From the NCBI GenBank assembly GCA_003564735.1, contig PXEK01000305.1, forward strand, positions 1-11,113: a DNA stretch of 11,113 nucleotides, written 5' to 3'. Position 1 is the stretch's first letter, and each line of letters begins with the position of its first letter. The DNA is from Cryomorphaceae bacterium (lineage in GTDB: Bacteria > Bacteroidota > Bacteroidia > Flavobacteriales_G > Salibacteraceae). This document shows, piece after piece, positions 1-9,080 of the stretch. The translations under genes and the position numbers were made by a program. The notes beneath the pieces were generated by a model. The model ran no database searches, was not told the DNA's origin, and was given only the letters and a program-made list of their open reading frames with translations.

Positions 1-116
1 AACTCAATAATGCATAGAAAAATGCGGTGGTTTCGTTTAAAGCTAAGAGCTAAATGCTAATTGCAAAAGGCCTTTGCCGTCAAACCCCCGTAACTTTGAA
101 TTGAGATCGGTCATTT
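1..116. other. Non-coding left edge with a 7-base periodic motif
   Basis: I see no supportable gene here. The stretch lies downstream of the minus-strand gene ending at 117. It holds three copies of GCTAA spaced exactly 7 bases apart (42-46, 49-53, 56-60) and the 10-base palindrome AAAGGCCTTT (66-75). Neither is followed on the minus strand by a T-run, so I do not call a terminator. Confidence 0.4.
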
Positions 117-671
117 TCATTTATCGAAAGATCGAATGAGAATAAGAGGTTCTTCCCGCTCTATGGGGACTAAACTCCAACTGTCGCCAATTTTTGTGGC
201 ATTAAGCTGTATGCGATAGCGAAACAAACGGTGTTGAAATACAATAACCAAGGGGTGAGCGATCAAAAACGGACCATCCCGCTTGGTAATATACTCAGCT
301 TTAATGAATCGAACTCGTCCCCATTCAATTCCCATTTCTCTGCCTGAAATCACCACATCAGAAAAATCGCTCAGTAAATTCAGCTCCATATTAAAACCCA
401 ATAACTCACTAAAGTTTTGTAGAATTACTGAGTCCTGAGTGTATAATCGCGCAAAATCTGTCGTTCTGCCCGAGCGTAAAGCCTTGATGTAATCTTGCGC
501 TAAGTCATTCACTTCGCTGTACGTTGGTCTTGTTTGCGGACTATTTTCGGCGAAGCCCGCCGGCGTCGCCAAAAAAACACTGCTCATCAAAAGTAATGCA
601 TAAACCCCGACTCGATAAATATGAATGGGGGCGGCATATTTTGAATGACTTGTAATTTTAACGTTGCTCAT
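117..671 (-). CDS. Exported protein of unknown function
   Basis: I do not recognise this 184-residue protein by name. The N-terminus has a basic stretch, a hydrophobic core (about residues 21-38, VGVYALLLMSSVFLATPAG) and a plausible signal-peptidase site after GFA near residue 41, so it is probably exported to the periplasm. The mature part begins with a helix containing DYIKALRSGRTTDFARLY, then beta-rich sequence. That layout is reminiscent of small NTF2/SnoaL-like domains, but this is a weak inference. The reading frame is open up to 812, which would add 47 residues and overlap the nuclease gene by 50 bases. I chose the ATG at 669-671 because it places the signal peptide at the N-terminus and because a TAACTTTG -7 element lies just upstream at 711-718. 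It follows the nuclease gene with a 91-base gap. Confidence 0.6.
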   Translation of the reverse strand: MSNVKITSHSKYAAPIHIYRVGVYALLLMSSVFLATPAGFAENSPQTRPTYSEVNDLAQDYIKALRSGRTTDFARLYTQDSVILQNFSELLGFNMELNLLSDFSDVVISGREMGIEWGRVRFIKAEYITKRDGPFLIAHPLVIVFQHRLFRYRIQLNATKIGDSWSLVPIEREEPLILIRSFDK

Positions 672-710
672 TATGCGGTTTTCCGGTAGCTTCAATTCTT
701 TAAGACCGGC

Positions 711-718
711 CAAAGTTA
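711..718 (-). promoter_or_regulatory. Candidate -7 promoter element (TAACTTTG)
   Basis: On the minus strand this reads TAACTTTG, an exact match to the Bacteroidota -7 consensus TAnnTTTG. Transcription would begin about 35 bases before the ATG at 671. No clear TTG at the -33 position is visible. If real, the small exported protein is transcribed on its own as well as, or instead of, by read-through from the nuclease gene. Confidence 0.4.
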
Positions 719-762
719 GAAAAAAAATTGACTTTGAGCTGAATAGGTTTGAAACCAATTGA

Positions 763-3534
763 TTATTCAAATAAAGTGTATTTGGCCGTAATGGGTTGGT
801 GAAATGGCACATCGGGGTTTAAGATTTCTTTTAAAACTCTCTCAACTTTCGATTCAAACGCTAATAATATTTCCTGAGATATGATTTCCTCATTGGCGAT
901 TTTCAGCGGTATAAACCCGGCACTCAAATTTTTCATGGAATAAATTCCCGACTTGAATTCTTGGTTGTCTATTCTTTTAGAAACCATCCAAGCATAAAAC
1001 AGTACTTGTCTTGCTTTACTTTTATCGGCGGCGATTTGAGTATCAAAAAGCGAGTCAATGTCATTCAATTTTAAATCCGGAGGTTCAACCTTGCCTGTTT
1101 TATAGTCCACCACTCGAGTGTATTTGCTGAACTTATCTATACGATCGGCCTTGCCCGTCAAATAACAGGTAATTCCCGATACGTTTAAACGTTGCTTTTC
1201 ACTTTCTTCAAGGCTCTGAATAAAAAACTGTTCTTTTGAGCCTGCCTCCGCAGCTTGTTGGTCGAGAAACCGCCGAATCATTTCCAGAGCCACTTTGTGC
1301 ATCAAAAAATTAGAACCCGTTGAAAAGCCACCCTTAAAATGCATGTTGAATTTTCTTTTTAATACCTCTTCAACTTTGGGGAGCAACGACTCAATAGTTT
1401 GACTTTCGATTAAAATTTTGTTTTGAGCAAAATCGGTAAAAAGTTCTTCCAAAACATCGTGTACAACCGTTCCAAAAGTGCTGTCTTCAATTTGTTCTTC
1501 AGGTTTATCGGGTTCCTTTACGCGTAAAACGTACTTGAGGTAAAAATCGAGCGGAGAATTTAAATAGGTATTTAACGCCGAAGCTGAAAGTCCGCCCGAA
1601 GGGTTACTCAACCACGATTGTACTTGTTTTATAATTCCGGGAGTTTTCTCAATTACGGGCATGGCGTTATCGGCCTTTGGTCCGTTGAAATTGTGCTCTG
1701 TCCACTCAAAATCGCCCCCCCGGTCAAACCCCCAATCCTGTTTGAGTTGGCGAATGAACCGGGACGGTTCTGACTGAGATAAATCCCCCGCAGAGGAATC
1801 GTAAATCAAATCAATTTGGGCGGGGAATTGCAACAAACGATAAAAATGATAGGCAAAAATAGCGTCACCGGCACTGTAATCGGGTAGTCCGAATTTGGCT
1901 TTTATTTGAGTAGGAATAAGTGACGAGCCCGACCTCCCGGCGGGGAAAACACCTTCGTTTACACTTGTTACCACAATCCTGTCAAAGTCCAAAACCCGCG
2001 ATTCTAAAACGCCCATCACTTGTAAAAAATCTGACTTATTACCTTTAATCGGAATACTCAACCCCGGGGCAATGAGTCTCCAAAACTTCTCGAGTTCTTC
2101 GGGATTTTGAACAATACCGTACTTCTCCATAAAGTGAACGGCATGGTCTAGTACATCAGTAACACCTTGAAGCATAAAGTAATCTGTAGCGTCATTTTTT
2201 CTTACCTCTTCATTTTCGGCGTACTTGAGTAAAATATTTCGGAGGGAGATAAGCACATCAAGTTGACTGCGATGCGTATTTTCTCTTGAGTTTAAAAACT
2301 TGAAAAGTAAATTATTCGAGGTGCCGGAAGAAAATTCGTCAACGGAAATGTAGGCTTTTTGAGCCTGCGTAAGATGTGAGGCTACATTGTCTAAATCGTT
2401 AATATTCAGAACCACCGATCCCGGATGCTTTAACCATTCGATTAGCGAAGGTACGTGCAACCGTTTTCGAAAGTCCCTGTGCGTTTGGACTCTGATTTTA
2501 AAAAGCTGCTGTAGAAACCCGTAATATCGGCTTTTATTTATCGGCAATCCCATGGTGACATTCACCTCATTTACATCAGGTGGCAATGAACCCAAAACGG
2601 GTAAAACTAAATTTTCATCGGCGAGAATAAGCGCTGTTTTTTTATTTTGGTCAGAACCCTCCAACAGGCTGCCGGCCAGTTTGGCCACGGCGTATTCTCC
2701 CGGTACACCGTGAACGCGGATGGTTTTTTGGGGACGGGAAAAACCCTGAGATCGATACACACGAACGTACCTTTCAAGCTTTTTGACCATTTCACGAGCA
2801 AATTTGCCCGCTTCATGCTGAGAGTCGTTGTAATAAAAGTCATCTACACTAATGTGAAGTTCCGCTTTAGGTCCGCTAACGAGTTGCTTAAAAATTTCAT
2901 ACTCACAAGCGTTAAAGTTGTTGAACCCAACCCAATCTAACGTTTCTATTTCTCCAAACCCGGTATTGAATTTTGAGAGCGTATCCACGGTGGCTTGCTT
3001 GTAAATATAACCTCTGTAGCCGCCCTTTAATTCATCAAATTTGGCCGATAATTCACGGTAAAAAGGATCGAGATATTCCCAAAAGTCCAAATAGTCTTGT
3101 TGAAATTCGCTTAATTTCTCGCCTGACGGATTCCAAAGTTTTAGTGCCCTTTCATCGCGTAAATAGGCAAAGAGTTGTTTTACGTCTAAGAGATAGGAGT
3201 CGATATCATTCAAGTCTGACAACAACACATGAACGAAATTCAGGTAGTTCGAAAAATCGGAGTTTCTTTTTGTAAAAACCTTTTTATAAATAGGATAGGT
3301 TTCGGGAATAAGCTCTTCACCCTTTAGTGTTCGATAGCCGGTGAGTTCCTCAATAAAATCTTCAATGGCCATGATACGAGGTAGCCACCCCGTTTTTTTC
3401 ATTCCTTCTTGTATCGCTTCCTTGAGCATGAATACGGCCCTGCGGGTGGGGACGATGATCAGCGATTTTGAAAAATCATCACGCTCTTGAATGAGATGTG
3501 AAGTAACATTATTCAAAAACCGTTTTTCTTCCAT
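763..3534 (-). CDS. AddB/RecB-type PD-(D/E)XK nuclease family protein
   Basis: This 923-residue protein resembles the AddB-like subunit of bacterial double-strand-break processing helicase-nucleases, acting in the cytoplasm during recombinational repair. The N-terminus has IVPTRRA (residues 27-33) where helicase-like proteins have an early strand motif, but no Walker A P-loop is evident, as expected for an AddB-type inactivated helicase half. A helicase-like segment with NEGVFPAGR lies at about 518-535. The C-terminus is a RecB-family nuclease domain: the ALNTYLNSPLDFYLKYVL region from about 650, a metal-binding His candidate at 692 (TVVHDVLEELF), then acid D797 (GKADRID), and D810 with K812 in VVDYKTGK. 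The 13- and 2-residue spacings match those of the RecB catalytic triad. The Cys often found in the 'YxxCP' position is Ser here, so an AddB-type iron-sulfur cluster is doubtful. No AddA-type helicase partner is in the window. It starts 45 bases after the TraB/GumN gene, so the two are probably co-transcribed. Confidence 0.85.
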   Translation of the reverse strand: MEEKRFLNNVTSHLIQERDDFSKSLIIVPTRRAVFMLKEAIQEGMKKTGWLPRIMAIEDFIEELTGYRTLKGEELIPETYPIYKKVFTKRNSDFSNYLNFVHVLLSDLNDIDSYLLDVKQLFAYLRDERALKLWNPSGEKLSEFQQDYLDFWEYLDPFYRELSAKFDELKGGYRGYIYKQATVDTLSKFNTGFGEIETLDWVGFNNFNACEYEIFKQLVSGPKAELHISVDDFYYNDSQHEAGKFAREMVKKLERYVRVYRSQGFSRPQKTIRVHGVPGEYAVAKLAGSLLEGSDQNKKTALILADENLVLPVLGSLPPDVNEVNVTMGLPINKSRYYGFLQQLFKIRVQTHRDFRKRLHVPSLIEWLKHPGSVVLNINDLDNVASHLTQAQKAYISVDEFSSGTSNNLLFKFLNSRENTHRSQLDVLISLRNILLKYAENEEVRKNDATDYFMLQGVTDVLDHAVHFMEKYGIVQNPEELEKFWRLIAPGLSIPIKGNKSDFLQVMGVLESRVLDFDRIVVTSVNEGVFPAGRSGSSLIPTQIKAKFGLPDYSAGDAIFAYHFYRLLQFPAQIDLIYDSSAGDLSQSEPSRFIRQLKQDWGFDRGGDFEWTEHNFNGPKADNAMPVIEKTPGIIKQVQSWLSNPSGGLSASALNTYLNSPLDFYLKYVLRVKEPDKPEEQIEDSTFGTVVHDVLEELFTDFAQNKILIESQTIESLLPKVEEVLKRKFNMHFKGGFSTGSNFLMHKVALEMIRRFLDQQAAEAGSKEQFFIQSLEESEKQRLNVSGITCYLTGKADRIDKFSKYTRVVDYKTGKVEPPDLKLNDIDSLFDTQIAADKSKARQVLFYAWMVSKRIDNQEFKSGIYSMKNLSAGFIPLKIANEEIISQEILLAFESKVERVLKEILNPDVPFHQPITAKYTLFE

Positions 3535-3579
3535 AGTCAGCTATTTTAGGTTTTTAGAGGATTGAGTAGGGGTTTGAGC

Positions 3580-4455
3580 TTATCGATTTTCGACAGCTTC
3601 AACAGTGTAGCCCATACCTTTAAAGAGTTCAATCAAGCCGTTTTCTCCGGGTAAATGAGCCGCGCCTACGGCGATGAATAAAGATTTTCCGCTTTTTATG
3701 ATTTCTTGGGCGCGCTGTGCCATGTTTTGGTTGCGCTTAACAATGAATACTTCTTCAAAGTTTTCGCTGACCTCGCTTTGTTCTTCTGATAGATTTTTCA
3801 GCTCTTCCAAATCTCCGTTAATGTAGGCGTCAAGCAATGCTTTTGTTTTGTTGCGGGAGTCGCTGTTACTTACTTCTTCGAGCAGCATATCGGCTTGAGA
3901 TTGGTAGTCGATGGAGCTGAATGCCTCAATTTGCTCGTTGAGGGTTTCGAGTGCAATGACTTCTTTATTTTGTTCTTTGGCTTGTTCATGAAGCCAAAAG
4001 TCTAAGGCCGGCATACCCGAATTATCGTTGAGTATTCTTTCCGTAACCATTGCGGCAAGAAAGGCGGGTTGTATTTTTTTTACCATCACAAGCGGTAAAT
4101 TGAGAGAGTCTTTAAAAAACGTTTTTACGGTATTGTACTCGTCTTCATTCAATAGGTCTTTTAAAGTTGTGCCGTCTTCCATGATAAGTTTAGACATGAG
4201 CAACATCGGGTTTTTCAAACTATCGGGGTTTATTTCGGGAGAAAATACATCGGTTTCTTCCAATGCGGAAAGCACGTCTTGTTTAAATTTAAAAACTGTA
4301 CTGTTGGAGGTGTGTATTGTTCCGAAGAGATACGAAATTGGGGCATCGGTTTCTCCGTGGGGCTCGATTTTCCACAATAAGCCTTGAGCGCTTAAAGTGC
4401 CGGTGAGTAGAAGGGTGAAGGCAATCGAAATGTTTTTTAAGCGTAAAAAAGTCAT
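3580..4455 (-). CDS. TraB/GumN family secreted protein
   Basis: The 291-residue product belongs to the TraB/GumN family, related to TIKI-type putative metalloproteases. An N-terminal signal peptide (hydrophobic stretch about residues 9-22, cleavage after LSAQ near 24) predicts export to the periplasm or beyond. Family motifs are clear: LFGTIH at 43-48, a PEIN segment in place of the usual EPN-like site, and GAAHLPGENG at 264-273. The histidines of the GTIH and GAAH motifs are the presumed metal ligands. The substrate in bacteria is unknown. An upstream in-frame ATG at 4485 would put ten residues before the signal peptide and would lie inside the preceding terminator, so I chose 4455. A near-consensus -7 element (TACTTTAG, minus strand, 4473-4480) sits just upstream. 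The nuclease gene follows after 45 bases, suggesting one operon. Confidence 0.85.
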   Translation of the reverse strand: MTFLRLKNISIAFTLLLTGTLSAQGLLWKIEPHGETDAPISYLFGTIHTSNSTVFKFKQDVLSALEETDVFSPEINPDSLKNPMLLMSKLIMEDGTTLKDLLNEDEYNTVKTFFKDSLNLPLVMVKKIQPAFLAAMVTERILNDNSGMPALDFWLHEQAKEQNKEVIALETLNEQIEAFSSIDYQSQADMLLEEVSNSDSRNKTKALLDAYINGDLEELKNLSEEQSEVSENFEEVFIVKRNQNMAQRAQEIIKSGKSLFIAVGAAHLPGENGLIELFKGMGYTVEAVENR

Positions 4456-4480
4456 AGCAGTTAATTTAGCGACTAAAGTA

Positions 4481-4510
4481 AACAAAAAAGGGACTGCTTT
4501 GAGCAGTCCC
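4481..4510 (-). terminator. Intrinsic terminator after the beta-barrel gene
   Basis: A perfect 9-bp stem (4490-4498 GGGACTGCT with 4502-4510 AGCAGTCCC) has a 3-base loop. On the minus strand it is followed by CTTTTTTG (4482-4489). It lies 27 bases past the beta-barrel stop and separates that gene from the TraB/GumN gene. Confidence 0.9.
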
Positions 4511-4536
4511 CTTAGTGGATTGTGATATGTTCTTTA

Positions 4537-5391
4537 CTAAAAGTGGAACATGAGTCTGATGGCTCCGGCCAAATTATCCGTATCCAACATGAATCCGCGA
4601 CCTTGAGCAACATCACGCGTAATTTCGTTCAGTTGGTTTTCGGCGTTAATGGTTTCGGTTGTTGCCGAACCGTCGTTGCCGAATTCAAAACCGGGTCCCC
4701 AACCGAACTCACCGCCTATGGAGATACGGGGTGCAAAAAAGTATTCTACACCTACGAAACCGCGTGCATGTACCATGTACATGTTACCGCTTGTTTCAGT
4801 TAGCAACCTGTTGCCGTTAGCAGCCGCTGCACCTGAGGCAAAATCGGTAGTGGTTGTGGGTGTGGGGTTTGTACTTGTCATTTCATTTCCGTAGTTGAAA
4901 TGAGTACTGTTACGAGCCCAGCCCAACATCATTTCTCCGCCGTAATAACCTTGTAGTCGGCCTTCGCCTCTTCTGTATTCTATACCGCCGCTGATGCCGT
5001 AAAAGTGGCTTCGAGTGGTTCGAGAATCTTTTACGAATACTTCAGGAGATGTAGAAGCGTCGCTGTTAACATAGTTTTTGTCAGCAAACGAATTGGATGC
5101 GAATCTCAAAGAACCTCGCAGAGCCACTTGATCTGACAAAAAGTATTTTCCGAAAATCATTTGTTCACTGCTCATGAAGTCAAATGATGTGGAGTTGCCT
5201 GTAGAGTTATTAAAGGTGTTACCAATGTAGTTTAGGAACGGAGCGGCATTAACACCTAATCCGTAGTCACCTGCTTGAGGCAGAATAGCTACCCCTCGTT
5301 TTGATTGCATATCAACGGCCGGCGTATCATCTTGAGCGTTTAAACTCATGATGCCGAACACCATTACTGCAACTGCTGTAAGTTTTTTCAT
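4537..5391 (-). CDS. Outer membrane beta-barrel protein, function unknown
   Basis: The 284-residue product starts with a standard Bacteroidota signal peptide (MKKLTAVAVMVFGIMSLNAQ, cleavage after NAQ at about residue 20). The mature part is rich in alternating polar/aromatic beta-strands with Gly and Asn turns (for example GGIEYRRGEGRLQGYYGGEM and ARGFVGVEYFFAPRISIGGE), and the last residues, AIRLMFHF, end in Phe as usual for barrels inserted by the BAM machinery. It therefore looks like a small 8- to 10-strand outer-membrane barrel. The cargo or role cannot be read from the sequence. An ATG at 5409 would add six residues (MKNIQI) before MKKL, so 5391 fits the signal peptide better. It lies 151 bases after the lipoprotein gene on the same strand and has its own terminator at 4481-4510. 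The two may share a transcript and act together at the outer membrane; this is inference from position only. Confidence 0.8.
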   Translation of the reverse strand: MKKLTAVAVMVFGIMSLNAQDDTPAVDMQSKRGVAILPQAGDYGLGVNAAPFLNYIGNTFNNSTGNSTSFDFMSSEQMIFGKYFLSDQVALRGSLRFASNSFADKNYVNSDASTSPEVFVKDSRTTRSHFYGISGGIEYRRGEGRLQGYYGGEMMLGWARNSTHFNYGNEMTSTNPTPTTTTDFASGAAAANGNRLLTETSGNMYMVHARGFVGVEYFFAPRISIGGEFGWGPGFEFGNDGSATTETINAENQLNEITRDVAQGRGFMLDTDNLAGAIRLMFHF

Positions 5392-5427
5392 AATTTGAAT
5401 ATTTTTCATTTAGTCTTATTTTATAGC

Positions 5428-5443
5428 TGAACCTTAAGGTTCA
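5428..5443. repeat. Perfect 16-base palindrome upstream of the beta-barrel gene
   Basis: TGAACCTTAAGGTTCA is an exact palindrome lying 37 bases before the beta-barrel start codon. Having no spacer, it fits a protein-binding operator better than an RNA hairpin. No cognate regulator is encoded in the window. Confidence 0.5.
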
Positions 5444-5454
5444 AGAGTAAAATC

Positions 5455-5481
5455 ACGAACATTTCATAATTGTATGTTCGT
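5455..5481 (-). repeat. Inverted repeat ACGAACAT...ATGTTCGT between lipoprotein and barrel genes
   Basis: Two perfect 8-base arms (5455-5462 and 5474-5481) are separated by 11 bases. On the minus strand the hairpin is followed by GATTTTACTC, so it could be a weak terminator or attenuator for the lipoprotein transcript. Alternatively it is an operator, since the right-arm sequence TATGTTCGT recurs at 6099-6107, upstream of the lipoprotein gene. Confidence 0.4.
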
Positions 5482-5542
5482 CACGCCAAAGAACTCCAAA
5501 AAGGGGATAATATGTGGCGCTATTTTACTTTATGCTCAAATA

Positions 5543-6004
5543 TTAATTGTAATCCAAGTCGAGAATCAAGTTCTGGCCGCCAACCACTTGAACGTTCGCC
5601 GGGTTAACTCGAAAAGTTCGAACTTCTGATGTGCTATCGGTTAAAGTAACTTCCAACCTAACATCGTCTCCAATAATGGTGACATCAACGGGACTGTTAC
5701 CTGCCGTTACTTGTAAACTATACTCACCTTGAGCATTTGTGGTTGTGGTAAACGTTTCATTTTCGTAATTGTAGGTTGGGTCAAAATTTAACGCTACATC
5801 ACCCATGTTAATAGAAGCATGAATTTGAACACCTGATACGGGTTGCATGGGTTCGGGCATTGTGTCTGTAGGAGCTTTCACTACACCGCTGATGGTAGCT
5901 GTAGTAGAAACAGTTGCCTGCGGAGCATCATCATCGCTGCTACATGAGGTAAATGCCAAGCCTATAATAGCTAAAGACATCGCAAATTTAATTGTTTTTT
6001 TCAT
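5543..6004 (-). CDS. Surface lipoprotein with carboxypeptidase-regulatory-like (transthyretin-like) domain
   Basis: The 153-residue product has a lipoprotein signal peptide (MKKTIKFAMSLAIIGLAFTSC) with the lipidated Cys at position 21. The next residues, SSDDD, are an acidic stretch of the kind that marks lipoproteins for surface export in Bacteroidota. The remainder resembles one beta-sandwich domain of the carboxypeptidase regulatory-like type: ATISGVV near 37-43, PVSGVQI in the middle, and TTNAQGEYSLQV at about 89-100. Such domains usually serve binding or structural roles and carry no catalytic residues. The ligand is unknown. A strong promoter element (TATCTTTG) lies about 34 bases upstream. 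The outer-membrane barrel gene follows on the same strand, so a surface complex is possible but unproven. Confidence 0.8.
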   Translation of the reverse strand: MKKTIKFAMSLAIIGLAFTSCSSDDDAPQATVSTTATISGVVKAPTDTMPEPMQPVSGVQIHASINMGDVALNFDPTYNYENETFTTTTNAQGEYSLQVTAGNSPVDVTIIGDDVRLEVTLTDSTSEVRTFRVNPANVQVVGGQNLILDLDYN

Positions 6005-6037
6005 AGTTACTTGATTTTAGTTATAAAATTAATGGTG

Positions 6038-6045
6038 CAAAGATA
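6038..6045 (-). promoter_or_regulatory. -7 promoter element for the lipoprotein gene (TATCTTTG)
   Basis: The minus strand reads TATCTTTGCACC, a textbook match to the Bacteroidota -7 element with the commonly seen CACC extension, preceded by a very AT-rich tract (6046-6090). Initiation would fall near 6030, giving a leader of about 27 bases. No clear -33 TTG is visible. Confidence 0.65.
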
Positions 6046-6089
6046 CAATTATTATATATAAAATTAGGATTTTGAATTTAATATTAAGT

Positions 6090-6126
6090 GAACAAATATA
6101 TGTTCGTAACAGCCGTTAGGCGTTAC
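6090..6126. repeat. Two adjacent inverted repeats in the divergent lipoprotein/gyrB spacer
   Basis: GAACA (6090-6094) and TGTTC (6101-6105) form an inverted repeat with a 6-base spacer. Directly abutting it, GTAAC-A-GCC (6106-6114) pairs with GGC-GTTAC (6119-6126) around a GTTA loop, with one bulged base. Neither is followed by a T-run on either strand, so they are not terminators. Their location between divergent promoters suggests operator sites, but no regulator is identified. Confidence 0.4.
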
Positions 6127-6188
6127 ACCTTTCGGTGAGGAGTTGTTAATTATATTGTTGATAACATCTTTGTTCGGGATGCAAATAG

Positions 6189-8198
<2,010 letters not shown>

Positions 8199-8272
8199 TT
8201 TCTTCAATGAATATTGAACATTGGTTTGGGGTTCTGACCAAAAAGATACGGAATGCTAATTCAAGTTTTTTT

Positions 8273-8298
8273 AAGCCGCTAATTTAGCGGCTTTTTTA
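8273..8298 (+). terminator. Intrinsic terminator of gyrB
   Basis: A 9-bp stem (AAGCCGCTA at 8273-8281 with TAGCGGCTT at 8285-8293) has a 3-base loop and runs into TTTTTTATTTTG. It lies 75 bases past the gyrB stop on the plus strand. Confidence 0.9.
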
Positions 8299-8439
8299 TT
8301 TTGTTGAGGGCCACCTAAAGTTTGATAAATAATCTCCGTAAATACGGTTCAAAATTTTTTCGTTCTCATTTTAATCAAGACCTTTGCCATTAGTTTCGAT
8401 GTTTAGCTAATGCCTCGAAATAATTGAATTTGAAAAGGA

Positions 8440-8483
8440 GCAGGTGCCAAAAAGGTATCTGCATGCGTGAAATAAATATTTAA
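8440..8483 (+). promoter_or_regulatory. Hairpin plus six-codon upstream ORF in the tpx leader
   Basis: GCAGGTGCC (8440-8448) pairs with GGTATCTGC (8454-8462) around an AAAAA loop: nine consecutive pairs, two of them G-U, which pair only in plus-strand RNA. An SD-like AAAAGGAG (8433-8440) precedes it. Directly after the stem is an ATG (8463) opening the six-codon frame MREINI, whose stop (8481-8483) is 5 bases before the tpx ATG. No exact TAnnTTTG promoter was found; TAGTTTCG at 8391-8398 is the nearest match. A regulatory leader is possible but not proven. Confidence 0.35.
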
Positions 8484-8488
8484 TCAAT

Positions 8489-9004
8489 ATGGAAACAGTA
8501 AATTTAAAGGGATTTCCCGTGCCTATTAGCGGTGAGTTGCCCAATGAAGGAATTACGGCTGAAGATTTTTGCTACGTTCAAAATAACTTGAATGAGTTTC
8601 ATCTGCATGATTTGGAGGCCAAGGTAAAGGTACTTGTATCGGTTCCCAGTTTAGATACCAATATATGCCAAACCGAAACCCGAAAGTTTAATGAGAAATT
8701 GAATGGAATGGAAGGGGTAAAGACTCTTATTATATCAAAAGACCTTCCTTTTGCGCAAAAAAGATTTTGTGAAACCGAGGGCTTCAAAAATGTGGAATCG
8801 GTTAGCGATTACAGATACGGTGATTACGGGGAAGACTTTGGAGTATTAATGACCGACGGTGCTCTTAAGGGGTTGCTGGCAAGAAGTGTATTGGTTTTAG
8901 ACTCAAATAACAAAATCCATTACTCAGAGTTGGTGGAAGATATTTTTATGGAACCGGATTATGATGCGGTAATTTCTGTAGTTGAAGAACTTATATCGAA
9001 ATAA
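8489..9004 (+). CDS. tpx: Thiol peroxidase (atypical 2-Cys peroxiredoxin, Tpx)
   Basis: The 171-residue product is a thioredoxin-dependent lipid and hydrogen peroxidase of the Tpx family, which protects cells from peroxides (E. coli Tpx is 168 residues). The peroxidatic Cys is C60 in PSLDTNIC, with T57 in the expected active-site position. The resolving Cys is C94 in DLPFAQKRFC. The active-site Arg candidate is R132 in LKGLLARSVLVLD. An extra Cys at position 28 is not part of the family mechanism. The ending SELVEDIFMEPDYDA is also typical. The start at METVNLKGFPV aligns with family members. The gene stands alone, between the gyrB terminator and the next hairpin terminator at 9096-9135, with an unusual leader (8440-8483). 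No OxyR-like gene is nearby. Confidence 0.95.
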   Translation: METVNLKGFPVPISGELPNEGITAEDFCYVQNNLNEFHLHDLEAKVKVLVSVPSLDTNICQTETRKFNEKLNGMEGVKTLIISKDLPFAQKRFCETEGFKNVESVSDYRYGDYGEDFGVLMTDGALKGLLARSVLVLDSNNKIHYSELVEDIFMEPDYDAVISVVEELISK

Positions 9005-9042
9005 TGCCCCGGTAATAATTTGATGAAAAAAAAATAACATTC

Positions 9043-9074
9043 TTGCGGCGATTTAGAAAAAAGTTCTACTTTTG
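9043..9074 (+). promoter_or_regulatory. Strong Bacteroidota-type promoter downstream of tpx
   Basis: The -7 element TACTTTTG (9067-9074) is an exact consensus match and continues as CACACA, like the best promoters of this phylum. A TTG at 9043-9045 sits 21 bases upstream, close to the usual -33 spacing. It lies between the tpx stop (9004) and a terminator hairpin starting at 9096, so it drives a very short transcript unless that hairpin is bypassed toward paaA. Confidence 0.6.
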
Positions 9075-9080
9075 CACACA

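Noticed and set aside
2647..2940. 97-codon open frame on the plus strand
   Set aside because: It lies inside and antisense to the large nuclease gene, and the sequence shows no protein family signal.
4028..4387. 119-codon open frame on the plus strand
   Set aside because: It lies wholly antisense to the clear TraB/GumN gene and has no family features.
8336..8360. Second terminator (CCGTA/TACGG stem then TTTTTT) after gyrB
   Set aside because: The stem is only 5 bp with a 2-base loop, and the T-run starts several bases after it.
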